Assembly (NCBI GenBank): GCA_023525715.1 | Contig: CM042015.1 | Span: 86,145,750 to 86,209,749 of the forward strand | DNA length: 64,000 nucleotides | Origin: Cichorium intybus | Taxonomy: Eukaryota > Streptophyta > Magnoliopsida > Asterales > Asteraceae | Direction: 5' to 3' | Part shown: one piece after another, positions 10,940 to 28,419 of the stretch | How positions within the stretch are numbered: the first letter of the stretch is position 1 | Layout: each line of letters starts with the position of its first letter | Position numbers and translations under genes: made by a program | The notes under the pieces: generated by a model | Told to the model about the DNA's origin: nothing | Databases searched by the model: none | What the model saw: only the letters and a program-made list of their open reading frames with translations

Positions 10940-13601
10940 TGTCACACCCCCAAACCGTATTGGCGGAAGCGTTCGAGGGTGGATGACTTCATCAACAATA
11001 TCATAACAATGTCGAATGATAGTGATTCCAAGTAAAACAGCCATCATAAAAATAATTGCAAATGTTACATAGTTTAATGTTGCATGTTTTACTTACAATT
11101 ACAAACGATGATTCAAAAATACACAAAAATGACGTCGTAAAGTCCCTTCAACAATGCTCGTGGTTTACCTTATCAGTTTCCTGAGAATACAAGTAGTTGA
11201 AAAAGTGTCAACAATTAAGTTGGTGAGTTCATAAGTATTTTGTATGAGAAAAATCATTTTCTTTGTAAACGATAGTATTGTAATCCAAGAAAATCCAATA
11301 TTTCCTTATAAAAATGTGTAAGTCTTTTAAAAGTCCAAAGACTAAAATGTATAGCGTAGTTTGTAGTATAAATCCATTTCTTTGTAAAAAAAATAGTGTT
11401 GTAACCCAAGAAAATCCAATATTTTCCTATAAAAAGTGTCCAAGTCTTAAAACCCAAAGACTAAAATGTATAGCATAATATGTAGTACAAAGTTATTAAA
11501 ATGTATGATTCCACGTAAACAATTTATAAAGTTGATTTTTCCCATTCGAGACGCCCTATAACCATATTGTGATCATGTAGGCGTGCTTCGACGTTCTTCA
11601 GACGTCGGACTATTAGACATTTGTCACCTCAGACCTGCCGGTCTAGCTGTAGCTAACAGCTCAGGTGCAGGGTTGTCAATCTCGTATAGATCTATACACA
11701 AATATCACGCTCTCTTACCGAGACTCTAGTTATAAATTTTAGGACTTATGGTATGTACTTAAATCAGCACTGTGAAGAACCGTCTCACAAAAATGTATGT
11801 ATATCAACTCGTTTACGTATATTTGTTAAGAAAGCCTTTGTTTTCACCTTTATCATTTTTCCCATGATAAAATAGTAATGTATAATAATTATATATTTTT
11901 ATATAATTATTTGTCTTATTCAAAACGTCATAATAACCTTGTGTCCACAAAACTATTCATATAATAGTCTATTTTTAGTATTCCGTCGTAATAAACATAT
12001 TTTTACGAACATATTAGAAATAACTTATTTAGATGATTATAAACATTTTCTAAGATATTTCCCACAAAAATGGTAAAATAACTTGGTTATAACCATTTTT
12101 GCTAGAAAAGTCGTGTTTCCGGTCACAAAAACGTAGTTTTTACTAGTTTTCGTTTTTGTGACGTTTATATTAAAGATCTATCATTTTTACATAATATGTT
12201 TATAGTTTTGTAACTTTTACACAAACATAATACATCATAATATTCACAATACATAGATATAAACTTATTCCATGTCAAAAACGTTTTTACACACAAAACT
12301 CGTTTATAAACTTGTGTAAATCGTTATTTATAGCATATAAACTTGTATTCTCCCCCTAAAAGTTTGGAAAAGATGAAAATGAGGGGTATGAATTCACCCT
12401 TAACGCGTGCTTTAGTTAGAAACAAAGTTGTTCTTGCGGGATTTACGGTAGGAATCAAGATCTAAGCTTCGGAGATCGAAGAACCCTTGGATAAAGCTAT
12501 TACCCAATGGTTTTCCGTTGATGTTAGTGTGTGTAAAAGGAATAAAAGTTGTGTAATAATGTTTAAAACCACTAAAGGAACTAACTTACCAAAAAGGAGG
12601 TGATTTACACTTGAAATTGTGGAAGATGGTGGTGGAGATGGGTGGTTTATATGGTGGTGGCGGATTTGAGAGGTGGTGGTGGGGAGATGATGCTGAGTCG
12701 AAGGTGAGAGAGAGATGAGAGAAAGAGTTATGTTGGTGATAGTTCAAATGGGTGTAGCATTAGTTTTATTAGATTAATAGTTTGACTTTTAATTAAATTA
12801 GTTAAATCATAGTATCATAGCCTAGCATCTAGTTTATCCTTGTAAATTGTGATTTCATGGGGAAAAGAAGGGAAGTCAGACAATGGGGGTAGGGGGTGGG
12901 GTGGGTTAATTTTATTAAAAATAGCAATCTACTTATATAAATAAGTGATTTTTATAAAATCGTAAGACGTTTTAGCGTAATTTTATGAATTTTTGACGAA
13001 ACGAAGTTCTAAATAAATATTATGTATAAAAAATTTGTTACACATTTATTTAGATTGAGTCGTAGCTTGTTAAACGATGAAATACGCGCTTAAGCGCAGT
13101 ATTCTTCCGATTACGCGATTTTCAGCATTTTACCGAAAATTGCATTTGACTTTGAAATTAAATGCTAGAGAGTATTATGTTTCATAATATATTATTTGTT
13201 ATTCCATATTTGATGTTCAAGGCACCACGTTTTGTATTTTGAGTCCAAACACTGTGTACATTTATCCGTTCACATCGGTTTAATTGTTGTAACTTTCATA
13301 TACGAACTCCGTTTTTGACGTTCTATATATCCACTGGCTCGTATTTACGAATACATCGTTTTACGAATATTATTATTATCAAAATAATAATTGTATGAGT
13401 ATCGAATTTTTACGCTACAGTAGTTTACTATCCGTATTTTCGGCGTTTACTCGATAATTGTTTTGAATTAGCGTACGTAGTATTGTAATATCTAATAATA
13501 CATCGTAAAATTATGGAAAAATTACTTTTCAACATATGGATTATCGTACGCTTTGTTTGAGTACAGTTGACTTTTGTTGACCAAAATTTATAATTGTCAC
13601 A
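10940..13601 (-). mobile_element. Tekay-like Ty3-gypsy 5' LTR
   Basis: On the minus strand the segment runs from TGTGACAATTATAAATTTTG at 13601 to GGGGGTGTGACA at 10940, giving TG...CA ends and 2,662 bp, followed by the tRNA-Met primer site. The size and ends fit chromovirus (Tekay/Del) LTRs. It lies directly left of a MULE transposase exon, apparently inserted in its intron. No coding region is seen inside. Confidence 0.7.
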
Positions 13602-13692
13602 TCGTATAAACAAGTAAGATTAATGAATAGCCACATTATAATTTTGTATTACTTTGTTTATAAATATGTATGTATATAATCATTTTGTGTAG

Positions 13693-15300
13693 GTATAACA
13701 TGGTTTTCATTCCGTTTACTGGGATTGATAACCACAAACGATGTGTAACCTTTGGCGCGGGGTTGCTAGCAAAAGAAACATCAGAATACTATATATGGCT
13801 ATTGAAAGCATTCGTGTCCTCTTTTGGAAAAGAACCTAATATTGTTGTCACGGATCAAGACGTGGCTATGGCCAAAGCTGTTGAACGTGTTTTTCCGAAC
13901 TCCACACACCATTTATGCATGTGGCATATTGGCAAGAAGATGATAGATAAAGTATAAATACTTACAAGTTGTTATTGTTGTTTTTAGATAATTAATTATT
14001 TATATGTTTAACATTGTGGCATACTTTATAATTTGTAGGTATCTGCAAGGATAATATACGAAACAGATTTCAGGAAAAGGTTGCAAGGTCTGATATGGAA
14101 CTCATACATTAGTCCAAGTTTGTTTGAGGAAAAACGATGCAAATTGATAGACGAGTATCAACTACAGGATAATAAATGGTTAAAAGAAATGTATAACATA
14201 TGCAAGCGTTGGATACCATCGTATTCAAAAAAAACATCGTTAATTGGTTTGATGCGCACCACATCTAGATCAGAGAGTGAAAACTACTTTTTTCAGAGTT
14301 TCATGTCAAGAAAATTGAATATGTTTATGTTTATGTGTAAGTTTAAGTTTGATGCAACAATGGACAAACAAAGGAACACACAAAAAATAGTGAATTTACG
14401 TGTCTAACACAAAACCTCCACTTGTGTCATTACTACCATTTGAAGCTCAAGCGACGGGCCTCTATACTCATAAAATCTTTCATATTTTCCAACTGGAAGT
14501 ACATGATTCTGTATGGTCATGCTCGCCAGGTTCTGTTATTGAACTTGAGGATTATGATTCATGCATAGTGCTTGAACGAGTAATGCCAGAGAAGGGGCAA
14601 AACAAAAGTTTGTTCTTTAATGCATCATCAAAGGAGTTTCTGAGTGGGAATGATGGTGAATTTCAATATCAGGTTAATGTATTGTAATATTTACTATTGA
14701 ATAATAATGTGTATACTAACTGATGGTTATATTGATATATTCGATGATTAATGGGATTGTTATTTATGTTGTTGAATGTTAAAGTAATAAATGAAGAGGA
14801 GACATTTGAATGTTGCTGCATGTTATTCCAGCATTATGGGGTTTTATGCAGGCATATTCTGTGCATAATGAAGAAGAGATTCATCAATAGTATACCTTCT
14901 AAATACCTGATAAAACGTTGGCAAAAATGTATAATACATATTGATGATTTGCAGAAAAAAAAACTATGTTGGTGAGACTGGTATAGACCAAAACCCACAG
15001 GTGCAGGAAATACATTCCCTAATAAGTGATTCTATAAACATGGTTGCACACGATAAAGAGGCAATAGATAAGTTGATAAAATGGCTAAAAGATATGTAAA
15101 CAACAATACGAAACAATCCACCTCCTAAAGACAAGTGTACGAGATCTGAGGTAATAGATTCAGCTATTGGAGTTAGTAAACCAGATGAGATAATAATACG
15201 GAATCCATAAAACATACGTAACTAAGGATGTGGATCTGGAAAAAGGCTTAAAGGGAAGAGAGAAATTGCATTGAAAAACATGGAAAAAGGTGCATGAACG
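13693..15300 (+). pseudogene. FAR1/FRS-type Mutator transposase remnant
   Basis: The family comprises MULE transposases and the light-signalling factors domesticated from them. An exon at about 13693-13957 encodes the transposase core (FVPFTGIDNHKRCVTFGAGL, VVTDQDVAMAKAV, HHLCMWHIGKKM). After an intron, 14040-14400 continues it (RKRLQGLIWNSYI, RTTSRSESENYFF). A frameshift lies near 14400, and 14403-14672 carries the next part. A second intron leads to the SWIM zinc finger (FECCCMLFQHYGVLCRHIL) at about 14770-14860, and the C-terminal tail (GCGSGKRLKGKRE) lies near 15230-15280 with several stops. The N-terminal FAR1 DNA-binding part is missing, apparently separated by the gypsy LTR on the left. 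It is convergent with the Ulp1-like gene, as expected of one composite MULE. Confidence 0.85.
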
Positions 15301-16540
15301 TGTACATTCTGTATGAAGAAAATATCACCAAATGAAAGACATGACAGACAGAACTGTCCTTTGAGGAGAAAGATGCAAAATAATACAGAGAAATAGAGTT
15401 ATAATAGTATTTCCTAATAAAGTGATGTTTTTAGATGCAAAACCTATTATTATATTAGTAATGCTCTTTGGTTTTTAGTAACAACATTTATTTATGTATT
15501 TTGTTTTGATCAATTGAAAAACAGCCTGTATTTTGGATAAAAAATATGGGTTATTAATAGACTTAGAGATTATTACTATTATGAATTTGATGGACATGTG
15601 TCAACCAATCGTCTGTGAAAAATGTATATGTGCATGTTTAAGTATGTGTATGTGCATATGGGCATATGTGTGGTGACTTAATACTATAGTATGGCTGGAT
15701 TACTTGACTTAATACAATGGTCTTATCAAAAGAAGTGCATATATGCAGCGGATCAAATTATGTTTTTTTAAACATAAACGTGTACCTTGTGTATATGTGC
15801 ATTTAAATATGGGTATGTGCATATGTGCATATCTCCATGTTCGATAAACAAATGAATGTGTATGTGCATGTTTAACTATATGTATGTGCATATGGGCATA
15901 TGTGTGGTGACTTAATACTATAGTATGTCTGAATTTATTGACTTAATACAATGGGCTTATCTAAAGAAGTGCATATATGTAGTGGATCAAATTATGTTTT
16001 TACATATAAACGTGTACCTGTGCATTTGTGCATATGTGCAAATGTGCATGTGTATGTGTATATTTAAAAATACGTATGTGCAAATGTGCATATATACAGG
16101 CTCTCACATGCAATAGCATCTAAATATGGGTTTGTGCAAAGTGCATATATCCATGTAGGTGCAAACTTAGTTGTGCATATGTGCAAACGTGCATGTGATA
16201 TTAAAAATATGAATCTGTGTATGTGCACGTATGCATAAATATAGTGACTTAATACACATTAATGTCTCTGTGGACTGACTTAATACACATAAGTGTTTAC
16301 AAATATGGAATAGGTTACATGACTTAACAGATGGTTAGAAGACTAAATGAATATAGGCATGTGAGTTGATACATCTATATCTGCATATATGCATAAATGT
16401 GCACATGATAGTATCATGTAAGAATACGACTATGTTTAACTAAAACCATAGGACTACTTTATAATATATGTAAATCTGCATATATGCATTTCAAAACTTG
16501 CAATAACACCTAAACAAGTTCCATACATATAAGTGTATCT
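15301..16540. repeat. TGTGCATATG-rich region with a 234-bp tandem duplication
   Basis: From 15631 to about 16095 a 234-bp unit occurs twice (anchors at 15631/15865, 15671/15905 and 15731/15965). Each holds GACTTAATAC boxes and alternating pyrimidine-purine runs such as GTGCATATGTGCAT, which also continue to about 16480. No gene is seen. Confidence 0.75.
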
Positions 16541-17699
16541 TACCCAACGGCGGAAATAAAACTCATATGATACTAGAACATATGATCAGCCAAACAACTA
16601 AAGTCAAACTATATCAAATATTTGTCTTACAATAATAATAATAAAAACATAACATCTTTTCATAAGACTAATCTTTTTTAAACCTTCCATCCTTACTTTT
16701 GTAGGCTTCAAGTAGGATCTTCTTCCTCTCCTTTTCAGGTATTTATGCAAAATCCTCAACCTTGTGCAATACATGCTCCACGTGTTTGTTGATAGTGCTA
16801 AGCAGGATCTTTGTAGCATATTTTTTCCTCAGCTTGCATAATTGACGATTTTGTTCCTCCGATTAAGGTAGCATCCCACTGTCAAACATACTCAATGGTC
16901 CACCTTTGAATGTCTCCATATGCCTTAACATAAAAACCCCGCCATCTTCATCAGTTCCATTGATCTGCCATTTTATTTTTGCGTACTTGACCTATTCATT
17001 ACCAATATTTTGAGAAGCTTTGTGTTTCACTTCAACAAGTATATTTGAAAAAAGCAAAACCTGTAGTATAAAAAATATATTCAAACATATTTGTTAGAAT
17101 ATATAATATTGAAAACAAAAAATTTAGATAATAACCAATCTTCTAGGGATGTTGAAATAAAATCCCACCGGGTAATCCTTTATGCTATCCAACAGGTAAA
17201 CTGCTATTTTCTTTAAATCAAATACAAGCACATAAAAACGTCCTGATTGACAAATTGGGAAGAACACTTGCATAAAAATACAACAACACAAATATAAAGA
17301 TTAATAAAAGCGATTTTTAAATAATTGATAATAGAATGATTATATGTACATATGCATTTGTGTGCATATATATGTACTAAAATTCAGTTTTACATGCACA
17401 TGTTTACTATTGTATATATATGTACTGACATTAAGATTTTAAATATTATGATTTTCCGTATCAAAAAACATATCGATAAAATGAAAATGGGGGTATCATC
17501 TATCAACTAGAATACGTATCAAATATCAAATAAAGAGTTCAATAAACAAATTTAATTAAATAAACATCTCATACATGATTGAAATGTATATTTCTATACT
17601 CATAATATAAGTGTTATGTGAGTAAGCTATAATCTATACGAAAATCTATATGAGATTAAAATAAAAAAAAATCTTAATGACATTGAGTATGTATGAATC

Positions 17700-17701
<2 letters not shown>

Positions 17702-17774
<73 letters not shown>
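17702..17774. repeat. (TA)n microsatellite
   Basis: About 72 bp of TA inside an intron of the Ulp1-like pseudogene. Confidence 0.95.
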
Positions 17775-17777
<3 letters not shown>

Positions 17778-18299
17778 GTTTTCAAAAAAACATAAAACTT
17801 ATAACAAAGGAACCAAATATTGTAACATGTTTAAGAAACTCAAAACCAAGAGGCGTCATAATATACACATAATTGAATTGAAAAAAAAATCCACGGTTAA
17901 TGAATTGCATGTAAGTTATCACGCTTCTTGGTTTCAAGCTCCTCAATCATATCGCAAAATTTGTTTCTTTTATTATGCATTGTAATATTTGATCATTGAA
18001 AACAATTGGATTATCTTATAAAATTCTAAATCCTCCACATCAACAAGATTTTAGTTTTCATCCCAATATAGGTTTTCATACAAATTATAGCCCACGCAAA
18101 TAACTCTTAGACATGTAATCTAAACATTTATATTTAACATGTATTACAAATATTTATTGAATTAAATATTGCAATATAATTGGATATTCAAATTCAGATA
18201 TATATTGCTTATGAGAAATGGATACCCCTAATTTCAAATTATGGCATATGCATTTTGTGGAATTGGACAAAAAATAAATACATATTGTACGAAATTGGA

Positions 18300-19290
18300 T
18301 AAATTGTTCATATGCATAAACATTCAACATGATTAAGTGTATATGTGCACCTGTATATGTACATATGTGGATAGGAAACTTCTATAGTTAATAATTGTTT
18401 AAGTAATCGTCTTTATAAAGCATACTTTTTTTTAATTTAAATGCATGTCATAGTACACATGATTTGTGTATGTACACATTGATTGTTATACACACATTCA
18501 TGAGTGTATATTTTAAACTATATACGTGCACAATCATGTATATGTGTATGCATACATATTGATTATTTTAGACGTATATATAATACATTTTAAAAAATAA
18601 TACGTTATGATGAAGTGTATATAAAGCATGTTTTTGTAATAATTTAATGCATGACATAATACACATAATGTGTACATGTACACATTGCTGGTTATACAAA
18701 AACATATTTTTGTAATATTTACATGCATGTCATCGTACACATTATGTGTATGTGTACACACAGATTGTTATACACACATGAATGAGTGTATATTTAAAAT
18801 GTTTGTGTGCACATTTATGTATATGTGTATCCATGCATAATGTCTAGTTTATACATATACATACTACATTATAAAAAAATGTTGTTTACGAACATGTGTA
18901 TATAAATCATTTTTTTAAATAATTTAAATGAGTGAAATCAAACACATGATGTGTATATGTGCCCATGACGTGTATATTAACACATGACCTGTATATGTAC
19001 ACATGGATGTATGTGTGAATGCATACCTAATGTATAATCTATAAATAGATACATTATAGAAATAAGTTATATCTACCTGTGAATCTGTATATGTACATCT
19101 GTAGTATACATATGTACATATATTTAAAAACTCACGTAAATGCAGAGTGTGCATATACAGTTATACATTCAATCAGGCGTGTGTGATAATAACATGCATA
19201 TGTGCATAACTTATGTATATGTACATATTTGAGCACACATGTATATGTACACATACATGTATCATACGCATGAGTTACGTAACTGTTTAC
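18300..19290. repeat. Degenerate TGTATATGTGCACATG repeats in an intron
   Basis: Roughly 1 kb of dispersed imperfect repeats of alternating purine-pyrimidine words (GTGTATATGTACACAT and similar), often palindromic, in the large intron between Ulp1-like exons. The open frames here are rich in Tyr, His and Cys and are artefacts of the repeat. Confidence 0.7.
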
Positions 19291-22200
19291 ATATAACAAA
19301 AGTATTATCATGAAATGAAACGTATACCAGCTCAACTTTTTTCCATTTGTCTTTCCCTTTGATTTTCTTCATGAAATCTTTGATGGTAGATGAGAATTGT
19401 TTGTAAGTTTCGTTTAAATTGTCCATAAACTATTTTAGATTGGTCTCATCCTATTAGCAAATGATACTAGTTAGACAATTCATTATTGTAAAAAGTATTA
19501 TAAAATACTTATATGTAAGAAACTTACAAAATTTAATATACTCATATACAATCTTGTTGGTCCGCTCTTCTTCTTTGAACCTTCCTCGTGATTCATTACC
19601 AAACACCAAGCATTAACAACATGAATATCCAAAGCACAATCTGGAATAAACCTCGCCATGTTTATTCTTTTTGCATAGTTCCCATCTTTGTCTTCAAATA
19701 CCGATGACCTGAATATTTAACAAATATAAATTATATTTAATGTAGCATAAAATATATAGAAACATAACAAAAAATAGCTTACTCGGGATCACCATTGAGT
19801 TTAATCAACCACTCTGATACCTTCACCTCTATAACCTTGACAAAATCTAATAATTGAACATGTTTGTTAACATATGGAGACCGTTTGTACTGAGAAGGCT
19901 TCCTCACCCTTCTGCTTAAAGGTATCTCATCCATTGGATCTTCAACCTCATTGTCAGGGTTTGCAAGGTGTACCTTCACGTGGTGACCATCAACTTTCAC
20001 TACTGGACCATATTCATCAGCTAACACACTCCCAAATTCCTGGGTTATACCCAAAATAAAGTTAGGTTCATCATCATATTGTGTGTTATTGAAATTAGGC
20101 TGATGAATTTTGGACAATCTCATATAATCAGGATTCCTAGCTTGCTGACATCTACTTTTCACTAAATATCTGTTTTCAGTCTCTTCCACTACCTGTAACA
20201 TGTATGTGGAAATTGGAGAATCAAATGGGTCTTTTTTCTCGTCATGTAATGATCCCTCACTAAGCTTGAAAGAAAATGTTTTTGTTGGAGTCTTTATCAC
20301 TCCTTCAACATGTGGTCCTTTGGGTTCCTGACCAAAACTGCCTGCATCAAACTGATGTTCTTTCGTGTTTAGCACATTTCCCATTGGAGATAACAAATTA
20401 ACTAAATCCACCTTCGTATGATCATTTCCCATATACATGCACTCCTCAGCATGTACATCCCTACAACTGTTCATCATCTCATCTGCATAATTACCACAAG
20501 AAAAACCACCCCGAATCTCATCATTTACAACTAAAGAACCTAAACCATCACCTACTACTAAACCAAACAAACTAGCATATTCAACTTTCAAATCTAACAA
20601 TGTCTTGTTAGAGGGATCCTTTTCAGTAAGAAAAACAAACTTCCTATCCAACTCCTCCATATACCTACGAATCCGTGAAATTCATAGACTTATATCAACA
20701 CATTGTTCTTATCAATATAGATAATAAAAACATAAAATACCTTATTAGTATAGGTGTAAATATAATGATAATGACACAATGTATGTATTCAGTCATACCT
20801 AAAAACTCTTGTCCACTACAACAGCAGGTTCCTCTGCTTGTATTTGCTCACTGCCATCAAAATTTCCAGAACCACCATGGTTCAACTCATACACCTCTTT
20901 TTTTTTCACGTCTTCATATTCCCAGTTCCCAATTACAGAAAATGTCCTTAGGACAGTGTCATTTGGTATTTTTATATGATGCAAATACGTGATCTACATA
21001 CAAATGCATTACACACGTTAATGATTAGAAAGTATAACTAAACATACATTCAATATGAAAAAAGACAGAAACTTACAAGTAAGAAGGTGATGGGTCCGCA
21101 ATAATTGTGTTTATTAGAGCAAGGTACCCACTTCCTCTTGGAACCTTTTACTGCATTCAAAACATATCTACACCAATCCAATGTACTAATATCTTTCACA
21201 GCAGCCACCTTGTTCACAATATTTTTCATAATGTATCCAGTTTTGTATGCCTTGCAGATGCAACTATTGAATAAAGTTATAAAGTTAAGCTTGAAAATTA
21301 TATCATCATCATTTGACTCCTGTATATTTCTGACCAATTCACTCCTAGATATATCAGGTTTGGCAAACTGGGATTTCTATGCACTAATAATCTCATTTGT
21401 GTCATCAAGTTCTTCAATATTGTCAATATCCATGCCACCATTTGGTATTCCCAGAATATCATGAACTATGTCAGTCGTAAGCTGGATGTCTCCCTTGCCC
21501 GTCTTGATCACCATAGATTTGTCATCTAGATTAGCAACTACAAATTGTCCTAATTTTGCCGAACTGACACCAAGCTTCATGTTTAATAATGATCCAACCC
21601 CTATATCTATCACAGCCTCTTTTTGGTCTTCATTTAGAGATCGAATTGCTTCGATCATTGAGGAAGGTGAGGTCTTGATGCGTAAACCATACGGTTTTAG
21701 AAACCGACTATTGGGAGACTTCCTCACCAAAACTTTCCTGCTTCTTGATCTACTGGCTGATGATTTTGATGCAAATCTAAGATGTTTGTTTGGAATCATT
21801 GGAAAATTTGGATATTTTCTGGATTTCTTGGTTTTGACTTCATGCATGGCTTTTGCTTCTTTTTCTTTCCAGTGCTGGTTGTCGATGGAGAAATCTCTTC
21901 AATTAATCGATTTGTTTCATTTCAAATACCAAACATAACTACAAAACATCTATTGATTTAAAAAAAAATATGTTACATTTAAGTAGTGGTTAACCAGAAA
22001 TTCACATGTACACATTTTTGAAAACAAATAAACATGTTTTTTAAGGAATTCATGCATGCTTTACCAAATGTGCACATACACACAAATCTGAAAATACTAA
22101 AACTTTTGATTATTAACATATTACCTTCATTTTCTGTTTGAACATTGACAGTATCGGTTATGGTTTGACGATCAACCTCATCCTGCTGATGTTCAACATC

Positions 22201-22892
22201 ATCTTAAACATCTTGATCATCTTATGCAATTATGACTGGCTCATCAATAGTGTTTGAAAATCGAGTTAATGACTTCTTCCTCTGCCTCTCACTCCTTCTA
22301 CCATATACTGAAATATTACAATCGTATGTAAGAAAATGAATTATGAAACATTGAATTTTAATTTAACTTTGTACCTCTGTTGAATATTATGTAGATTTCC
22401 ACCAAATATGATCTGAAAAAAATGCACATATAACATGAAAATCAGCAAAATAACTTATGTCTGTATGGATATCAAGCAAAATATTAACATTTTAGCAAAC
22501 AAATCATAAACCCAACAGGCACCGAAGTCGATTTGGTTAATGTATAACTATTAGGGTTCGAAAATTCAAAGAAAATACAGATTCTAGTAATAACAAACAA
22601 ATACAACGTATTAGGGTTTAACGTTACCGGTTATTAATAACACATACAGTAAAACTACTAGCTTGGTCGGGAACATGAACGATCAATAACGCCATATTAG
22701 GGTTTAACGTTACCCAAATCAAAACACATACGGTAAAATTCTCGATTTCTAATGTTTAATAGAAACATCTCTTTGATCAAAACAAACGAAACTTGACCGA
22801 TAGTGTTAAAAATATAGGGTTTTAAGATTGTTATATACACATAAAAATCGATACATTAGATAAAAAAACTAAAGGGATCAACGAATAACAAT

Positions 22893-23046
22893 ACCTCTGT
22901 TCGTCTTCTTGAATGCTCGAACACCTTAAATGCTCGAACACCTTGAATGCTCGAGTGCGATAATATGCTACAACGATACCTCTGTTCGTCTTCTTGAATG
23001 CTCAAACACCTTCAATGCTCGACTGCGATAATATGCTACAACGATT
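22893..23046. repeat. 85-bp tandem duplication upstream of the Ulp1-like pseudogene
   Basis: A block starting ACCTCTGTTCGTCTTCTTGA occurs at 22893 and 22978 and ends in GATAATATGCTACAACGAT both times. The first copy has an extra internal 17-bp duplication (AATGCTCGAACACCTT). It lies about 600 bp upstream of the first recognisable exon. Confidence 0.8.
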
Positions 23047-23330
23047 GCAACGATATGATATTCAAGGTGATAATCGTTCAGAATCGTTGTAAACAGAGAA
23101 AGCGGATTATGCAGGATTTGATAGAATTTCGAAATTAACGAGGATATAAAATTATATATGATTTTACCTCATTACCCCTAGCCAGGATTCATCCTTTTAA
23201 GATTAGGGTTATTTTACTACATATTTACAAAAATGCCACCTTTGATCATAGCCATGAGTTTTTTTGATCTAAAGGTCCATGTGGGGTTCTTAAGATTTCA
23301 TAAATTTTTGAGATCCCACAAGAACTTAAC

Positions 23331-23342
23331 TCTCTCTCTCTC

Positions 23343-23413
<71 letters not shown>
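23331..23413. repeat. (TC)n(TA)n microsatellite
   Basis: A short TC run followed by about 70 bp of TA. It is the left boundary of a series of insertions. Confidence 0.95.
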
Positions 23414-25929
<2,516 letters not shown>

Positions 25930-25941
25930 ATATATATATAT

Positions 25942-28332
<2,391 letters not shown>

Positions 28333-28414
<82 letters not shown>
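28333..28414. repeat. (TA)n microsatellite
   Basis: About 80 bp of TA between the SINE head and TIR element 3. Confidence 0.95.

Positions 28415-28419
<5 letters not shown>

Larger units (their letters stand above)
16604..22340 (-). pseudogene. Ulp1 (C48) protease-like transposon gene, catalytically dead
   Basis: The minus strand encodes, in order: an N-terminal exon 22110-22340 with two in-frame TAA stops (22204-22206, 22222-22224); 21077-21900, holding the conserved transposon-protein N domain (LNEDQKEAVIDIGVGSLLNM, DIVHDILGIPNGG) with a TAG at 21377; 20799-20984; 19779-20660; 19500-19712 (DIHVVNAWCLV, as in Ulp1 domains); 19330-19450; 17150-17285 (QVFFPICQSGRFYVLVFDL, YLLDS); and 16604-17000 (GTDEDGGVFMLRHMETF). 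The canonical His is Arg (17238-17240) and the canonical Cys of DCGVF is Gly (16941-16943), so no peptidase activity is expected. The order and convergent FAR1 transposase resemble Kaonashi-type MULEs, which carry a SUMO-protease-like gene. Exon borders are approximate. Confidence 0.8.

Noticed and set aside
15601..16500. CRISPR-like or phage repeat array
   Set aside because: Plant nuclear context; units are contiguous tandem duplications without unique spacers.
18534..19335. Cys/Tyr/His-rich short proteins on the minus strand
   Set aside because: Products of the TGTATATGTGCACATG-type intronic repeat.
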